64,000 bases of DNA, taken from positions 1-64,000 of the forward strand of contig NZ_CP116805.1 of the NCBI RefSeq assembly GCF_028463845.1, written 5' to 3'. The position numbers and the translations under genes were made by a program. This stretch comes from Gimibacter soli. GTDB taxonomy: Bacteria; Pseudomonadota; Alphaproteobacteria; Sphingomonadales; Kordiimonadaceae. The notes beneath the pieces were generated by a model. That model searched no databases, had not been told where the DNA came from, and saw nothing but the letters and a program-made list of their open reading frames with translations. Each line of letters starts with the position of its first letter. Positions within the stretch are counted from its first letter, which is position 1. Below are positions 38,233 through 46,746 of this stretch, piece by piece.

Positions 38233-39048
38233 ATGAGAAACGCCCGTGAGAAAGTGTCCATCGTCCGCCGTTTCGGCATTTCAGCGGCGCTCGTAGCTGG
38301 CCTCGTAACGGCCGCTACCTACAGCGCCCGTGCCCATGATGCCGCCCACGATGCCCGCAGCCACGACAAGGGACAGCGCCACAGCGCCTATCCCTTCTAT
38401 GTGGCGGTGAAGCTGGATACGCGCCACGGTCGGCACGATGCCCCGGCGCTGGATCAGACCCGCGTGATGGACGCCATCGCCCGCTCGCTGCCCTCGGGTG
38501 TGCGGCTGGTGGACCCCCGTGACCGCCGCGTGCGGCCCGATATGGTCCTGGCCGTCAACGAGCGTACGTTCGACCTGGATTTCAACGTGCTGAACAGCAA
38601 GCGTGCGAGCGCACCCTACCGGACCGGCACCTTCCTTGCCGGCTGCGGCCCGCTTTACGGCGCCAGCTTCGTCCGGGTGACCGAACAGGCAACCGCCCGC
38701 TACAGCTATGATGTCCGGGTCAACAACCGCTTTGCGCCCGATCATGTTGCCACAGTGCACGGCCTGCAAAGCGACAGCTTCAACTATGGCACCGGCCTCA
38801 CCGGTCATGGCGCCTGCGGGACCGTTGCCCACGCCCCGATGCCTGCAAGCTGGGTGGGTGACCTGTTCGACCGCGATGACCTGAGCACCCGCCACGGCAT
38901 GGCAGACGGCATCCGCCGCACCGCTGCCGAGGATATGGGCCGCAAGATCGCAGGCCTTATCCGCAACGAACAGGACCGGGTGCAAAAGGCAGAAAACGAC
39001 TGGCGCGGCCATGACCGCCAGTATGCGGATGCCCGCGGCAGGCGCTGA
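38233..39048 (+). CDS. Exported hypothetical protein
   Basis: Not recognised. Residues 1-38 form a long signal peptide (VRRFGISAALVAGLVTAATYSARA-HD), then a His/Asp-rich stretch (HDAAHDARSHDKGQRH). The mature part has mixed beta features (PFYVAVKLDT, PDMVLAVNERTFDLDFNVLNS) and two Cys (LAGCGPLYG, HGACGTV) that could form a disulfide. A charged C-terminal helix ends in GRR. Start ATG 38233 after GAGAGGAG. 271 aa. It is divergent from the CocE-type gene and is followed by a hairpin-rich region and a terminator. Confidence 0.72.
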   Translation: MRNAREKVSIVRRFGISAALVAGLVTAATYSARAHDAAHDARSHDKGQRHSAYPFYVAVKLDTRHGRHDAPALDQTRVMDAIARSLPSGVRLVDPRDRRVRPDMVLAVNERTFDLDFNVLNSKRASAPYRTGTFLAGCGPLYGASFVRVTEQATARYSYDVRVNNRFAPDHVATVHGLQSDSFNYGTGLTGHGACGTVAHAPMPASWVGDLFDRDDLSTRHGMADGIRRTAAEDMGRKIAGLIRNEQDRVQKAENDWRGHDRQYADARGRR

Positions 39049-39059
39049 CCGGCGAAAGA

Positions 39060-39249
39060 ATGAGTTATCGGACGGCCGTCACTATGGCCCCTGTTTTGAG
39101 TAGAGGGTCGTCCGACTGCCGCCAGGGCACTTTCCAAAGTGTCCGCGGCGAAAGCCCCTCCCCGGCGCCACACGCCCGCCCTCGCTGGGGCCGGCGCCGG
39201 GGAGCGCGGCTAAACCTTCCGGCCCGATTGGCTCTCGGGCCGGCTTTTT
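39060..39249 (+). ncRNA. Candidate structured RNA or 3'-UTR: four helices ending in a terminator
   Basis: Read on the + strand the gap contains in order: a closing helix TCGGACG / CGTCCGA (39068-39074 with 39109-39115) around two small hairpins (GCCGT-CACT-ATGGC and CCCT / AGGG); a 14-bp hairpin 39118-39149 (GCCGC, 2-nt bulge, GGGCACTTT / AAAGTGTCC, GCGGC, one G-T pair); a perfect 12-bp helix 39158-39169 with 39193-39204; and a terminator at 39219-39249. No convincing ORF lies here. It could be an independent small RNA or a processed 3'-UTR of the preceding gene. It does not match 6S, SRP, tmRNA or RNase P RNA features I know. Confidence 0.4.
39219..39249 (+). terminator. Rho-independent terminator ending the hairpin-rich region
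   Basis: 9-bp stem CCGGCCCGA / TCGGGCCGG, loop TTGGCTC, then CTTTTT. Confidence 0.85.
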
Positions 39250-39269
39250 GTTGCAATGGCCCAAAAAGG

Positions 39270-39300
39270 AAACGCCGGGAAATACCCGGCGTTTTTGTTT
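39270..39300 (-). terminator. Bidirectional terminator after nrdB
   Basis: 10-bp stem AAACGCCGGG / CCCGGCGTTT with loop AAATA. It has a T-run on the + strand (TTTTTGTTT) and T-rich sequence on the minus strand (CGTTTCCTTTTT), so it can stop nrdB from the right and backs up the preceding terminator from the left. Confidence 0.8.
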
Positions 39301-39319
39301 ATCTTCGATGGCCTGCCTC

Positions 39320-40279
39320 TCAGCTGAAGGCTTCGTCCCAGCTTCCGCGGGTTGCCGCCTTCGAATATTCGGTGGCACGGTTTTCGAAGAAGTTGGTGTG
39401 TTCCACCGCGTTCAGCATGTTATCGAGCCACGGCAGCGGGTTATCCTCGATCTGGTACATGGCGTCGAAGCCAAGCTGGCCAAGGCGGCGGTCAGCGATA
39501 TAGCGGATATATTGCTTCACTTCCTCGGGCTTCAGGCCCTCGATCTCGCCCATGCCGAACGACAGGTCGATGAAGGCATCTTCGTGCTCCACAATCGTGC
39601 GGCAGGCATCAACGATCTGGGCTTTCAGGTCGTCGGTCCAGATTTCCTTGTGTTCGGAGATCAGCGTCTTGAAAAGCTTGATGATGCTGTCGCAGTGCAG
39701 GCTTTCGTCGCGCACCGACCAGGAAACAATCTGGCCCATGCCCTTCATCTTGTTGAAGCGCGGGAAGTTAAGGAGCATTGCGAAGGACGCAAAAAGCTGC
39801 AGCCCCTCGGTGAAGGCCCCGAACACGGCAAGCGTCAGCGCGGTCGACGATAGGTCGTCCGAGTTGAACTGCTGCATGTAATCGTATTTATCCTTCATTT
39901 CCTTATACTTAAGGAAAGCGGAATATTCGGTTTCCGGCATGCCGATCGTATCGAGAAGGTGGCTGTAGGCCGCGATATGGATGGTTTCCATATTCGAGAA
40001 GGCCGAAAGCATCATCTGCACCTCGGTCGGTTTGAAGACCTTGGTATAATGCTTCATGTAGCAGTTATTCACCTCGATATCCGACTGGGTGAAGAAGCGG
40101 AAAATCTGGGTCAGCAGGTTCTTCTCGGACGGGGTCAGCTTGTTCGCCCAGTCGCGCACATCCTCGGCCAGCGGCACTTCTTCCGGCAGCCAGTGGATCT
40201 GCTGCTGCTTCAGCCAGGCTTCATAAGCCCAGGGATAGCGGAAGGGTTTGTAGACGTGGCGTTCTTCAAGAAGCGACAT
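39320..40279 (-). CDS. nrdB: Class Ia ribonucleotide reductase, beta subunit
   Basis: Holds the di-iron centre and tyrosyl radical that feed NrdA. Seen: iron-ligand region FTQSDIEVNNCYMKHY, the ETIHIAAYSHLLDTIG segment equivalent to the radical tyrosine region, and a second ligand helix SVRDESLHCDS. No ATP-cone at the N terminus. Start ATG 40279 is 8 bp after GAGG. 319 aa. It follows nrdA by 86 bp on the same strand. Confidence 0.96.
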   Translation of the reverse strand: MSLLEERHVYKPFRYPWAYEAWLKQQQIHWLPEEVPLAEDVRDWANKLTPSEKNLLTQIFRFFTQSDIEVNNCYMKHYTKVFKPTEVQMMLSAFSNMETIHIAAYSHLLDTIGMPETEYSAFLKYKEMKDKYDYMQQFNSDDLSSTALTLAVFGAFTEGLQLFASFAMLLNFPRFNKMKGMGQIVSWSVRDESLHCDSIIKLFKTLISEHKEIWTDDLKAQIVDACRTIVEHEDAFIDLSFGMGEIEGLKPEEVKQYIRYIADRRLGQLGFDAMYQIEDNPLPWLDNMLNAVEHTNFFENRATEYSKAATRGSWDEAFS

Positions 40280-40365
40280 GGGCAAAGCCTCGAAACGAAA
40301 GGGTCGGGGTCAGGCGGGACGGCTGCATTTGCCGCCCCGTTCGCGAAAAGGAGCTACCTGCCGCC

Positions 40366-42252
40366 TTATTGGCAGGCCAGGCATTCCTCGTAATTGGTGG
40401 TCGTCTGCACCGGCATCTCGGCAAGGGCGAGCTGCACGGCTTCGGGCGATTTCTTCTTCAGCGTATCGTTCGAGACAACCTCGGCACGCTGGATCGATTT
40501 CGACCGGCAGTAATAAAGGCTCTTCAGGCCCTTCTTCCATGCCTGGAAGTGGATCTGGTGCAGGTCGCGCTTGTGCACGTCGGCCGGCAGGAAGATATTC
40601 ACCGACTGGGCCTGGCTGATGTAGGGCGCGCGGTCGGCGGCAAGTTCCACCACCCAGCGCTGGTCCAGCTCGAACGCGGTCTTGAACACAGCCTTTTCCT
40701 CGTCCGAGAGGAAATCGAAATGCTGCACCGAGCCCTCGTTCACGGTGATCGAGGTCCAGACGGCTTCAGTGTTCATGCCTTTTTCTTCCAGAAGGCGGGT
40801 CAGTGCGCGGTTGCGCACGTTGAAGCTGCCCGAAAGCGTCTTCTGGTTATAGCTGTTGGCCGCGATCGGCTCGATGCCGGGGCTCGACCCGCCACAGATT
40901 GTGGAGATCGAAGCCGTCGGCGCGATGGCCGTCTTGTTCGAGAAACGCTCCATGATGCCATAGTCGGCGGCATCCGGGCACGGCCCGCGCTCCAGCGCCA
41001 GCTCGTGCGAGGCACGGTCCACCTCGGTCTGGATATGCTTGAAGATGCGGTTGTTCCAGGCTTTGGCGAGCGCGCTTTCGAACGGGACCATATTGTCCTG
41101 CAGGAAGCTGTGGAAACCCATCACGCCAAGGCCGACCGAACGCTCGCGCATCGCGGCATAGCGGGCCTTCACCATGCTGTCGGGCGCACGGTTGATAAAG
41201 TCCTGCAGCACGTTATCAAGGAAGCGCATCACATCGGGGATGAACTGCTTGTCGTCTTTCCATTCCTTGTAGGTTTCAAGGTTCAGGCTCGACAGGCAGC
41301 ATACCGCCGTGCGCTCGTTGCCAAGGTGATCAACACCCGTCGGCAGCGTGATCTCGGCACACAGGTTCGAGGTCTTTACCGTGAGGCCGGCGAGCTTGTG
41401 ATGTTCGGGAATCTGGCGGTTCACGGTGTCGGAATAGATGATATAGGGCTCGCCGGTTTCCACACGCGCGGTGAGGAGGCGAATCCACAGGGCGCGGGCC
41501 GAAACGGTCCGCACGGCATGGCCGTCCTTGGGGCTCGTCAGCGCGAACTGCTCGTCGGCTTCCACCGCGCGCATGAATTCGTCGGTCACGAGCACGCCGT
41601 GGTGCAGGTTCGGCGTCTTGCGGTTCGGGTCACCACCGGTGGGGCGACGCAGCTCGATGAATTCCTCGATCTCCGGATGGTGGATCGGCAGGTAAACGGC
41701 GGCCGAACCACGGCGCAGGCTGCCCTGGCTGATGGCGAGGGTCAGGCTGTCCATCACCCGCACGAAGGGAATGATGCCGCTGGTCTTGCCCACACCGCCG
41801 ACGGTTTCGCCGATCGAGCGCAGATTGCCCCAGTAGGAACCGATGCCGCCGCCACGGGCCGCGAGCCATACGTTCTCGGTCCACAGGCCGACGATGGAAT
41901 CAAGCTTGTCCTGTGCTTCATTGAGGAAGCAGGAAATCGGCAGGCCACGGCTGGTGCCGCCGTTCGACAGAACGGGCGTTGCCGGCATGAACCACAGCTT
42001 CGAGATATAATCATAGAGCCGCTGCGAGTGTTCCTTGCTGTCGCCGTAATAGCTGGCCACACGGGCAAACAGATCCTGGAAACTTTCACCGGGCATCAGA
42101 TACCGGTCCGACAAGGTCGCCTTGCCAAACTCGGTGAGGAGATCGTCGCGGCTGCGGTCAATCTGGACCGCGCCACCGTGCTCGTAATGCGTGACCTCAA
42201 ACATGGTGCCCATAACTCCCTTTACCACCTGATTCGGAATCGTTCTCTTCAT
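40366..42252 (-). CDS. nrdA: Class Ia ribonucleotide reductase, alpha subunit (no ATP-cone)
   Basis: Reduces NDPs to dNDPs. Catalytic pieces visible: ISCFLNEAQDK (redox Cys equivalent to E. coli C225), SNLCAEITLP (thiyl Cys and Glu), AVCCLSSLNL, and the C-terminal shuttle CLACQ. GSSPGIEPIAANSY and VGLGVMGFHSFLQ also match. At 628 aa it is about 130 shorter than E. coli NrdA and starts directly in the ten-stranded barrel lead-in (LSDRYLMPGESFQDLF), so the N-terminal ATP-cone that senses dATP is missing. Start at 42252 or 42213. Tandem NrdR boxes lie upstream. Confidence 0.95.
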   Translation of the reverse strand: MKRTIPNQVVKGVMGTMFEVTHYEHGGAVQIDRSRDDLLTEFGKATLSDRYLMPGESFQDLFARVASYYGDSKEHSQRLYDYISKLWFMPATPVLSNGGTSRGLPISCFLNEAQDKLDSIVGLWTENVWLAARGGGIGSYWGNLRSIGETVGGVGKTSGIIPFVRVMDSLTLAISQGSLRRGSAAVYLPIHHPEIEEFIELRRPTGGDPNRKTPNLHHGVLVTDEFMRAVEADEQFALTSPKDGHAVRTVSARALWIRLLTARVETGEPYIIYSDTVNRQIPEHHKLAGLTVKTSNLCAEITLPTGVDHLGNERTAVCCLSSLNLETYKEWKDDKQFIPDVMRFLDNVLQDFINRAPDSMVKARYAAMRERSVGLGVMGFHSFLQDNMVPFESALAKAWNNRIFKHIQTEVDRASHELALERGPCPDAADYGIMERFSNKTAIAPTASISTICGGSSPGIEPIAANSYNQKTLSGSFNVRNRALTRLLEEKGMNTEAVWTSITVNEGSVQHFDFLSDEEKAVFKTAFELDQRWVVELAADRAPYISQAQSVNIFLPADVHKRDLHQIHFQAWKKGLKSLYYCRSKSIQRAEVVSNDTLKKKSPEAVQLALAEMPVQTTTNYEECLACQ

Positions 42253-42419
42253 TCCGCCTCAGGCGCCAGAAACCCAGCATGCCTGAAAATGGAACAAATG
42301 TCGAACATCCCGACATTTCTCTATATTTTGCTTGAAGTTGGGGGACAGCCGCCCTCAGTGCCCCGCTAGCAACGCACCCCCGAACTCGAAAATCGAGAAT
42401 AAGGACAAACCGGGTGGCT

Positions 42420-42466
42420 CGTCAACATAAAGGGCAAAATGTTGGAACCGCTACAATATATAGTGG
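42420..42466 (-). promoter_or_regulatory. Tandem NrdR boxes upstream of nrdAB
   Basis: Box 2 (42454-42465, CAATATATAGTG) matches the NrdR core CwAtATaTwGtg at 12 of 12 positions. Box 1 (42423-42434, CAACATAAAGGG) matches 9 of 12. They are exactly 31 bp apart, three helical turns, the standard spacing of NrdR box pairs. They lie about 170-250 bp before the nrdA start, past the accA terminator. NrdR represses nrd genes when dATP is high. Confidence 0.75.
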
Positions 42467-42477
42467 CCGATAGCGGC

Positions 42478-42509
42478 AAAAAAGGCGCCGGATTTTGGCC
42501 CGACGCCTT
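42478..42509 (-). terminator. Rho-independent terminator of accA
   Basis: On the minus strand a 10-bp stem AAGGCGTCGG / CCGGCGCCTT with one G-T pair and an 8-base loop is followed by TTTT. It lies 48 bp after the accA stop and separates accA from the nrdA promoter region. Confidence 0.85.
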
Positions 42510-42557
42510 CATTCTTGCCGATTCGCGGTCCCTTCGCAGGGTCGCGTCCGAAGAGGC

Positions 42558-43514
42558 TTAATTGATGCCCTTGGCACCCATCGCGAGGAATTTTTCACGG
42601 CGCACCCGGCGCAGCCGTTCGCCGTCCATCCCAGCCATGGATTTGAGGCTTTCCTCGATGGCATCGCCAAGCATGTTCATGGCGCGCTCGCGGTCGCGGT
42701 GAGCGCCGCCCAATGGCTCCGCGACGATCTTGTCGATCACGCCAAGGGTCAGGAGATCCTGCGCGGTGATCTTGAGCGCGGTTGCCGCGTCCTTCGCCTT
42801 TTCGTTGGTACGCCACAGGATCGAGGCGCAGCCTTCGGGCGAGATCACCGAATAGATGGCATGTTCGAACATCAGGACGGTATTGGCCGCTGCAATGGCA
42901 ACAGCACCACCCGAGCCGCCCTCGCCCACAATCGTGGTCACAAGCGGCACACCGAGCGACAGGCATTTGTCGGTCGAGCGCGCGATGGCCTCGGCCTGGC
43001 CGCGTTCCTCAGCGCCCACACCGGGGTACGCCCCCGAGGTATCGACAAGCGTGATGACCGGCAGGCCGAAGCGGTCGGCCATATCCATCAGGCGGATAGC
43101 CTTCCGGTAGCCTTCAGGCCGCGCCATGCCGAAATTGTGTCGGATGCGGCTTTCGGTGTCCGAGCCCTTTTCGTGGCCGATGATCACACAGGCTTCACCG
43201 CGGAAACGGGCAAGGCCGCCGATCACGGCTTCGTCTTCCCCGAAGGTGCGGTCACCGGCCAGCGGCGTGAAATCTTCGGTAAGGTGCGCCACGATATCCT
43301 TGAAGTGGGGGCGCTCCGGATGACGCGCCACCTGCATCTTCTGCCAGGGCGTCAGGTTTGCGTAGGTATCTTTCAGGAGGCGACCAAGCTTGCCTTCAAG
43401 CTGGCCGACCTCGGAGCCAATATCGAAATCGCGGCCGTGGCTGAAGCTCCGAAGTTCGCGGATCTTGCCCTCGAGTTCGGCAATCGGCTTTTCGAATTCG
43501 AGAAAAGTCATCAT
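42558..43514 (-). CDS. accA: Acetyl-CoA carboxylase carboxyltransferase subunit alpha
   Basis: With AccD transfers CO2 from carboxybiotin to acetyl-CoA, the first step of fatty-acid synthesis. Begins with [19 protein letters not shown], typical of AccA; the carboxyltransferase core shows [24 protein letters not shown] (as [10 protein letters not shown]) and [38 protein letters not shown] in pieces. Start ATG 43514 after AAGGGCGAA. 318 aa. Single gene with its own terminator. Confidence 0.97.
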   Translation of the reverse strand: MMTFLEFEKPIAELEGKIRELRSFSHGRDFDIGSEVGQLEGKLGRLLKDTYANLTPWQKMQVARHPERPHFKDIVAHLTEDFTPLAGDRTFGEDEAVIGGLARFRGEACVIIGHEKGSDTESRIRHNFGMARPEGYRKAIRLMDMADRFGLPVITLVDTSGAYPGVGAEERGQAEAIARSTDKCLSLGVPLVTTIVGEGGSGGAVAIAAANTVLMFEHAIYSVISPEGCASILWRTNEKAKDAATALKITAQDLLTLGVIDKIVAEPLGGAHRDRERAMNMLGDAIEESLKSMAGMDGERLRRVRREKFLAMGAKGIN

Positions 43515-43671
43515 CTGGCGTTCGCCCTTTTCAGTTGGGACTGTTTTATTATCACGCGTCACGGGGCACGCCTCTCCACGTCTGTTGCTCCGGACTTCGG
43601 GCGCAAAATCCCCGAAGCCTCCCGGCCTGTCAACACAAGAACCAGCCGGTCCAGTAATCAGTATGGCACGC

Positions 43672-45828
43672 TCAGAGGCGCGTTGAAGATGTTTTTTCCG
43701 CCATCAGGGCATCCCGGTCAAGGGGCACCTCGCGTTCCACTTCGCGCGCGAACATATCCATCTGGTCGGTATGATGGGGTGAATCCGGCCGGCCAGCCGC
43801 CGCGCCAAAGCTGTGCGACGAGTGCGCCGTGAAGCCACCCTTGCCGTCCCAGTCGGCGAAAAGGATATAGCTGTCACCCGCCACATCGCGCATGCGACCG
43901 TCAGCGTCCCGTTCGCCGTAAACCGCACGCAGGATATCGGGCCCGCCGGCAATCGGCAGATCGATCCCGCCACGGCGCAGGCGGCTTACCTCGCCCCACT
44001 CGGGGTCCATCCGCCCGAACCGGGTGACAAGATAGTTCAGCGCCACCGGCAGCCGTCCCCACACTTCCGGCATCGGCTCGTCTGCTTCCCATGCCTTGAT
44101 CATGGGATAGAGAAGCGCGACGCCAAGGGCGGCAGAGCGGTCATCAAGGGCGGTGCCTCCCCGCCAGCGGCGCAAGAGGTCCACCCCTTCGCGTTCCTCG
44201 ACCCCAAGCCATACGGGTGGCTCCAGGAGCGCTGTCCGCAGCGCCACGAGCGGCGGGTAGGAGGGATCGAAAATCTTGTCATATTTGATCTCGCGGAAGG
44301 CTTCGGGGCTGACGGGGGCGGCAAGCGTCAGCAACCGGTTCAGCCGCAGCGCCCGGTTCGTCAGGTTGCCCTGCACGCCAAGGCGGGCCGGGAAATCGTC
44401 CGGCACCGGGGCACCCGCACCCGTTGTGGCGAGATACGGGCTGTTGTTGGCGTTGAAGACGATACCGCTTTCCGGGTTCACCGTTTTGGGCGTGGCGCTG
44501 AAAGGCTCGTAGCCTTCGACGAAGATCGAGCTCCGGTCCCCCGGCAGCAGCTTCTGCCAGTCCAGGCCCGGCACATTCGGGCGCTTCGGGAACTGGGCAT
44601 TATAATAATGGGCGACATCGCCTGTGGCCGTCGCCATAACATAATTGAGGCTCGGCAGGCTGCCACGCGCCAGTGCGGTTTCGAAGTCCGCCTTGTCCTT
44701 CGCCTTGTTCAGCCCGTACATGGCATCCAGCATGCCAAGCTCGCGGTAGCCCGCAAACCGCACCGCATAATAGGCGCCGTTCACCTCGACCGCCGGGCCG
44801 AACAGGGTTTCATAGACCGTGCGCTCGACCGTCCAGTAGAAAGGCCCCCAAAGCTTCACGCGAATGGGCACGGTGCGCGCCGTCATCGGCGCCCATTTGT
44901 TATCAAGCGTATAGGCAAGCGCCCCGCCCGGATGCCGCCGGATCTTGAACACGTCAACAAGGTCGGGCTTGTTCACCGTATTGGCCCAGCCGAGCGCCGG
45001 CCCGGCACCGTGCAGGATGAGGGGCGCGCCGGGGAAAGTGCCGCCGACCATGTCCCAGCCTTCTTCCGATTTCACCCGCGCCTCATACCAGGCAACGGGG
45101 CCGGTGAGCGGCTGGTGGCTATTGACCAGAAGCCGGGTGTGGCCATCTGTCGTCGCCTTCGGGGCGAGCGCCACGCCCTGACTGCCAACGGGCAGGCTTT
45201 CCTCTTCTTCCTTGGGCCGCACGGTTCCCGGCATGCCGGGATAGGTGCCCGCAAACAGCGCCGAGATTTCCTTGTCGAAGCCATAGAAAAGCGGGGTTTT
45301 GAAGGTGAAGCCCGCCACCACATCCTCGCCCTTCACCGGCAGCAGCAGGTTTGATGCCTCGCCCGGATGCGTAGCGACATAATGGTTGATGCCATCGGCA
45401 TAGGCTTCTGCAAGCGCCCGCGCCTCGGCGCTCACCTTCGTCGCATAGCCCTCCTCGACCGTGCGCTTCACATCCATGAAGCCGACAAGGAAATCGGCAG
45501 GCGCCGCCGAGGCACCTTTTTCAGCCGCCAGCATGCCACGGGTGGCGAGCACCACATCCTGAATGGTCGGGAAGTCATCCTCGGCATGCGCGAAGGCAAG
45601 GCCGAAGGCCACGTCCACATCCCGCGCGCCATAGATATGCGGCACGCCGTAATCGTCGCGGATGATTTCCACGTCGTAATTATCGGCAAGGCCCAGATAA
45701 CGGTCCGCCGGCACCGGCTTCGGCCCGGTGGCAACGATCCAGAAAAGGCCCCACACGACAAGTGCAGGGACAAGCAAAGCCACGGGATAGCGGGTTTTCG
45801 TGGTCATCATCGGGGCTCCGTCGCTCAT
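43672..45828 (-). CDS. Penicillin acylase family (Ntn-hydrolase) protein
   Basis: Periplasmic S45 amidohydrolase, made as a precursor and self-cleaved to alpha and beta chains. A membrane or signal segment lies at residues 15-34 ([21 protein letters not shown]). The alpha part has [35 protein letters not shown]. The probable nucleophile is the Ser in [13 protein letters not shown] near residue 213, followed by [18 protein letters not shown] and [23 protein letters not shown]. Relatives include penicillin and acyl-homoserine-lactone acylases. An AHL-acylase role would be striking given the luxI 8 kb away, but homology alone cannot decide it. Start overlaps xerD by 4 bp. Confidence 0.9.
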   Translation of the reverse strand: MSDGAPMMTTKTRYPVALLVPALVVWGLFWIVATGPKPVPADRYLGLADNYDVEIIRDDYGVPHIYGARDVDVAFGLAFAHAEDDFPTIQDVVLATRGMLAAEKGASAAPADFLVGFMDVKRTVEEGYATKVSAEARALAEAYADGINHYVATHPGEASNLLLPVKGEDVVAGFTFKTPLFYGFDKEISALFAGTYPGMPGTVRPKEEEESLPVGSQGVALAPKATTDGHTRLLVNSHQPLTGPVAWYEARVKSEEGWDMVGGTFPGAPLILHGAGPALGWANTVNKPDLVDVFKIRRHPGGALAYTLDNKWAPMTARTVPIRVKLWGPFYWTVERTVYETLFGPAVEVNGAYYAVRFAGYRELGMLDAMYGLNKAKDKADFETALARGSLPSLNYVMATATGDVAHYYNAQFPKRPNVPGLDWQKLLPGDRSSIFVEGYEPFSATPKTVNPESGIVFNANNSPYLATTGAGAPVPDDFPARLGVQGNLTNRALRLNRLLTLAAPVSPEAFREIKYDKIFDPSYPPLVALRTALLEPPVWLGVEEREGVDLLRRWRGGTALDDRSAALGVALLYPMIKAWEADEPMPEVWGRLPVALNYLVTRFGRMDPEWGEVSRLRRGGIDLPIAGGPDILRAVYGERDADGRMRDVAGDSYILFADWDGKGGFTAHSSHSFGAAAGRPDSPHHTDQMDMFAREVEREVPLDRDALMAEKTSSTRL

Positions 45829-46730
45829 GCTTTGTCACTGAGGGGATGGCGGTCGAACACAAGCGCCTTCAGGCGGGCGTCCAGCACATGGGTATAGATC
45901 TGGGTCGTTGAGATATCGGCGTGCCCCAGCATCTGCTGGACAGCGCGGAGATCCGCCCCGTGCGCCAGCAGGTGGGTCGCAAAGGCATGACGCAGCTTGT
46001 GCGGGCTGACGAGATCCAAAGGAACACCTGTATCGATCGCCAGCCGTTCCAGCAACTGACCGACCCGCCGCCGGGTGACATGGCCTTCCTTCGCAGTGCG
46101 TGAAGGGAACAGCCACGGGCTGTCGCCCTGCCCCGCCACCTTCACCGCTGCCTGATAGGCCAGAAGGGCATTGCGGGCCTTTTCGCCCATCGGCACCATG
46201 CGTTCCCGCCCGCCCTTGCCGCGCACCGTCAGAAGCCGCGTTTCCGGCCCCACGGCGCGCCGCGGCAGGCCGACAAGCTCGCTGACCCGGAGGCCGGTGG
46301 CATAGAGCGCCTCGACAAGCGCATGCAGGCGCAAGGCGGCAAGCTCCCCGCCTGCGGCTTCCGCCTCGGCGTGATCAAGCAGCCGGTCGACATGATCTTC
46401 AGACAGAACCTTGGGAAGCGGACGGGCCGCCCGCGGGCTTTCAAGCCCCGCCGCAGGATTGTCGGCGCGCAGGCCGTCACGGTAGAGGAACAGATAGAAT
46501 TGCCTGAGGGCCGACAAGCGCCGGGCAGCCGTGGCAGCCTTGAAGCCGCGCGCCGCAAGGTCCGCAAGATAGCCCCGGATATCGTCGGTGGTGGCAGTGC
46601 CAAGGGGACCGGCGAGCCAGTCCCCGAAATCTTCAAGGTCGCGGGCATAGGCCATGAGGCTGTTTTTTGCCCGGCCTTTCTCAGCCGCCAGCATTTCCAG
46701 AAACTGTTCTATCAGCCGGCTGTCGCCCAT
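45825..46730 (-). CDS. xerD: Tyrosine recombinase XerD
   Basis: Acts with XerC at dif to resolve chromosome dimers. N-terminal SAM-like core-binding domain (residues 5-85), catalytic domain with Arg in ATGLRVSELVGL, Lys in TVRGKGGRERMVP, HKLRHAFATHLL, LGHADISTTQIYTHV with the nucleophile Tyr. 301 aa, XerC/D length rather than phage length. The start is 16 bp after the end of the 678-aa exported gene; the penicillin-acylase gene overlaps its end. Confidence 0.93.
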   Translation of the reverse strand: MGDSRLIEQFLEMLAAEKGRAKNSLMAYARDLEDFGDWLAGPLGTATTDDIRGYLADLAARGFKAATAARRLSALRQFYLFLYRDGLRADNPAAGLESPRAARPLPKVLSEDHVDRLLDHAEAEAAGGELAALRLHALVEALYATGLRVSELVGLPRRAVGPETRLLTVRGKGGRERMVPMGEKARNALLAYQAAVKVAGQGDSPWLFPSRTAKEGHVTRRRVGQLLERLAIDTGVPLDLVSPHKLRHAFATHLLAHGADLRAVQQMLGHADISTTQIYTHVLDARLKALVFDRHPLSDKA

Positions 46731-46746
46731 CGGACCGCGCCCGGGG

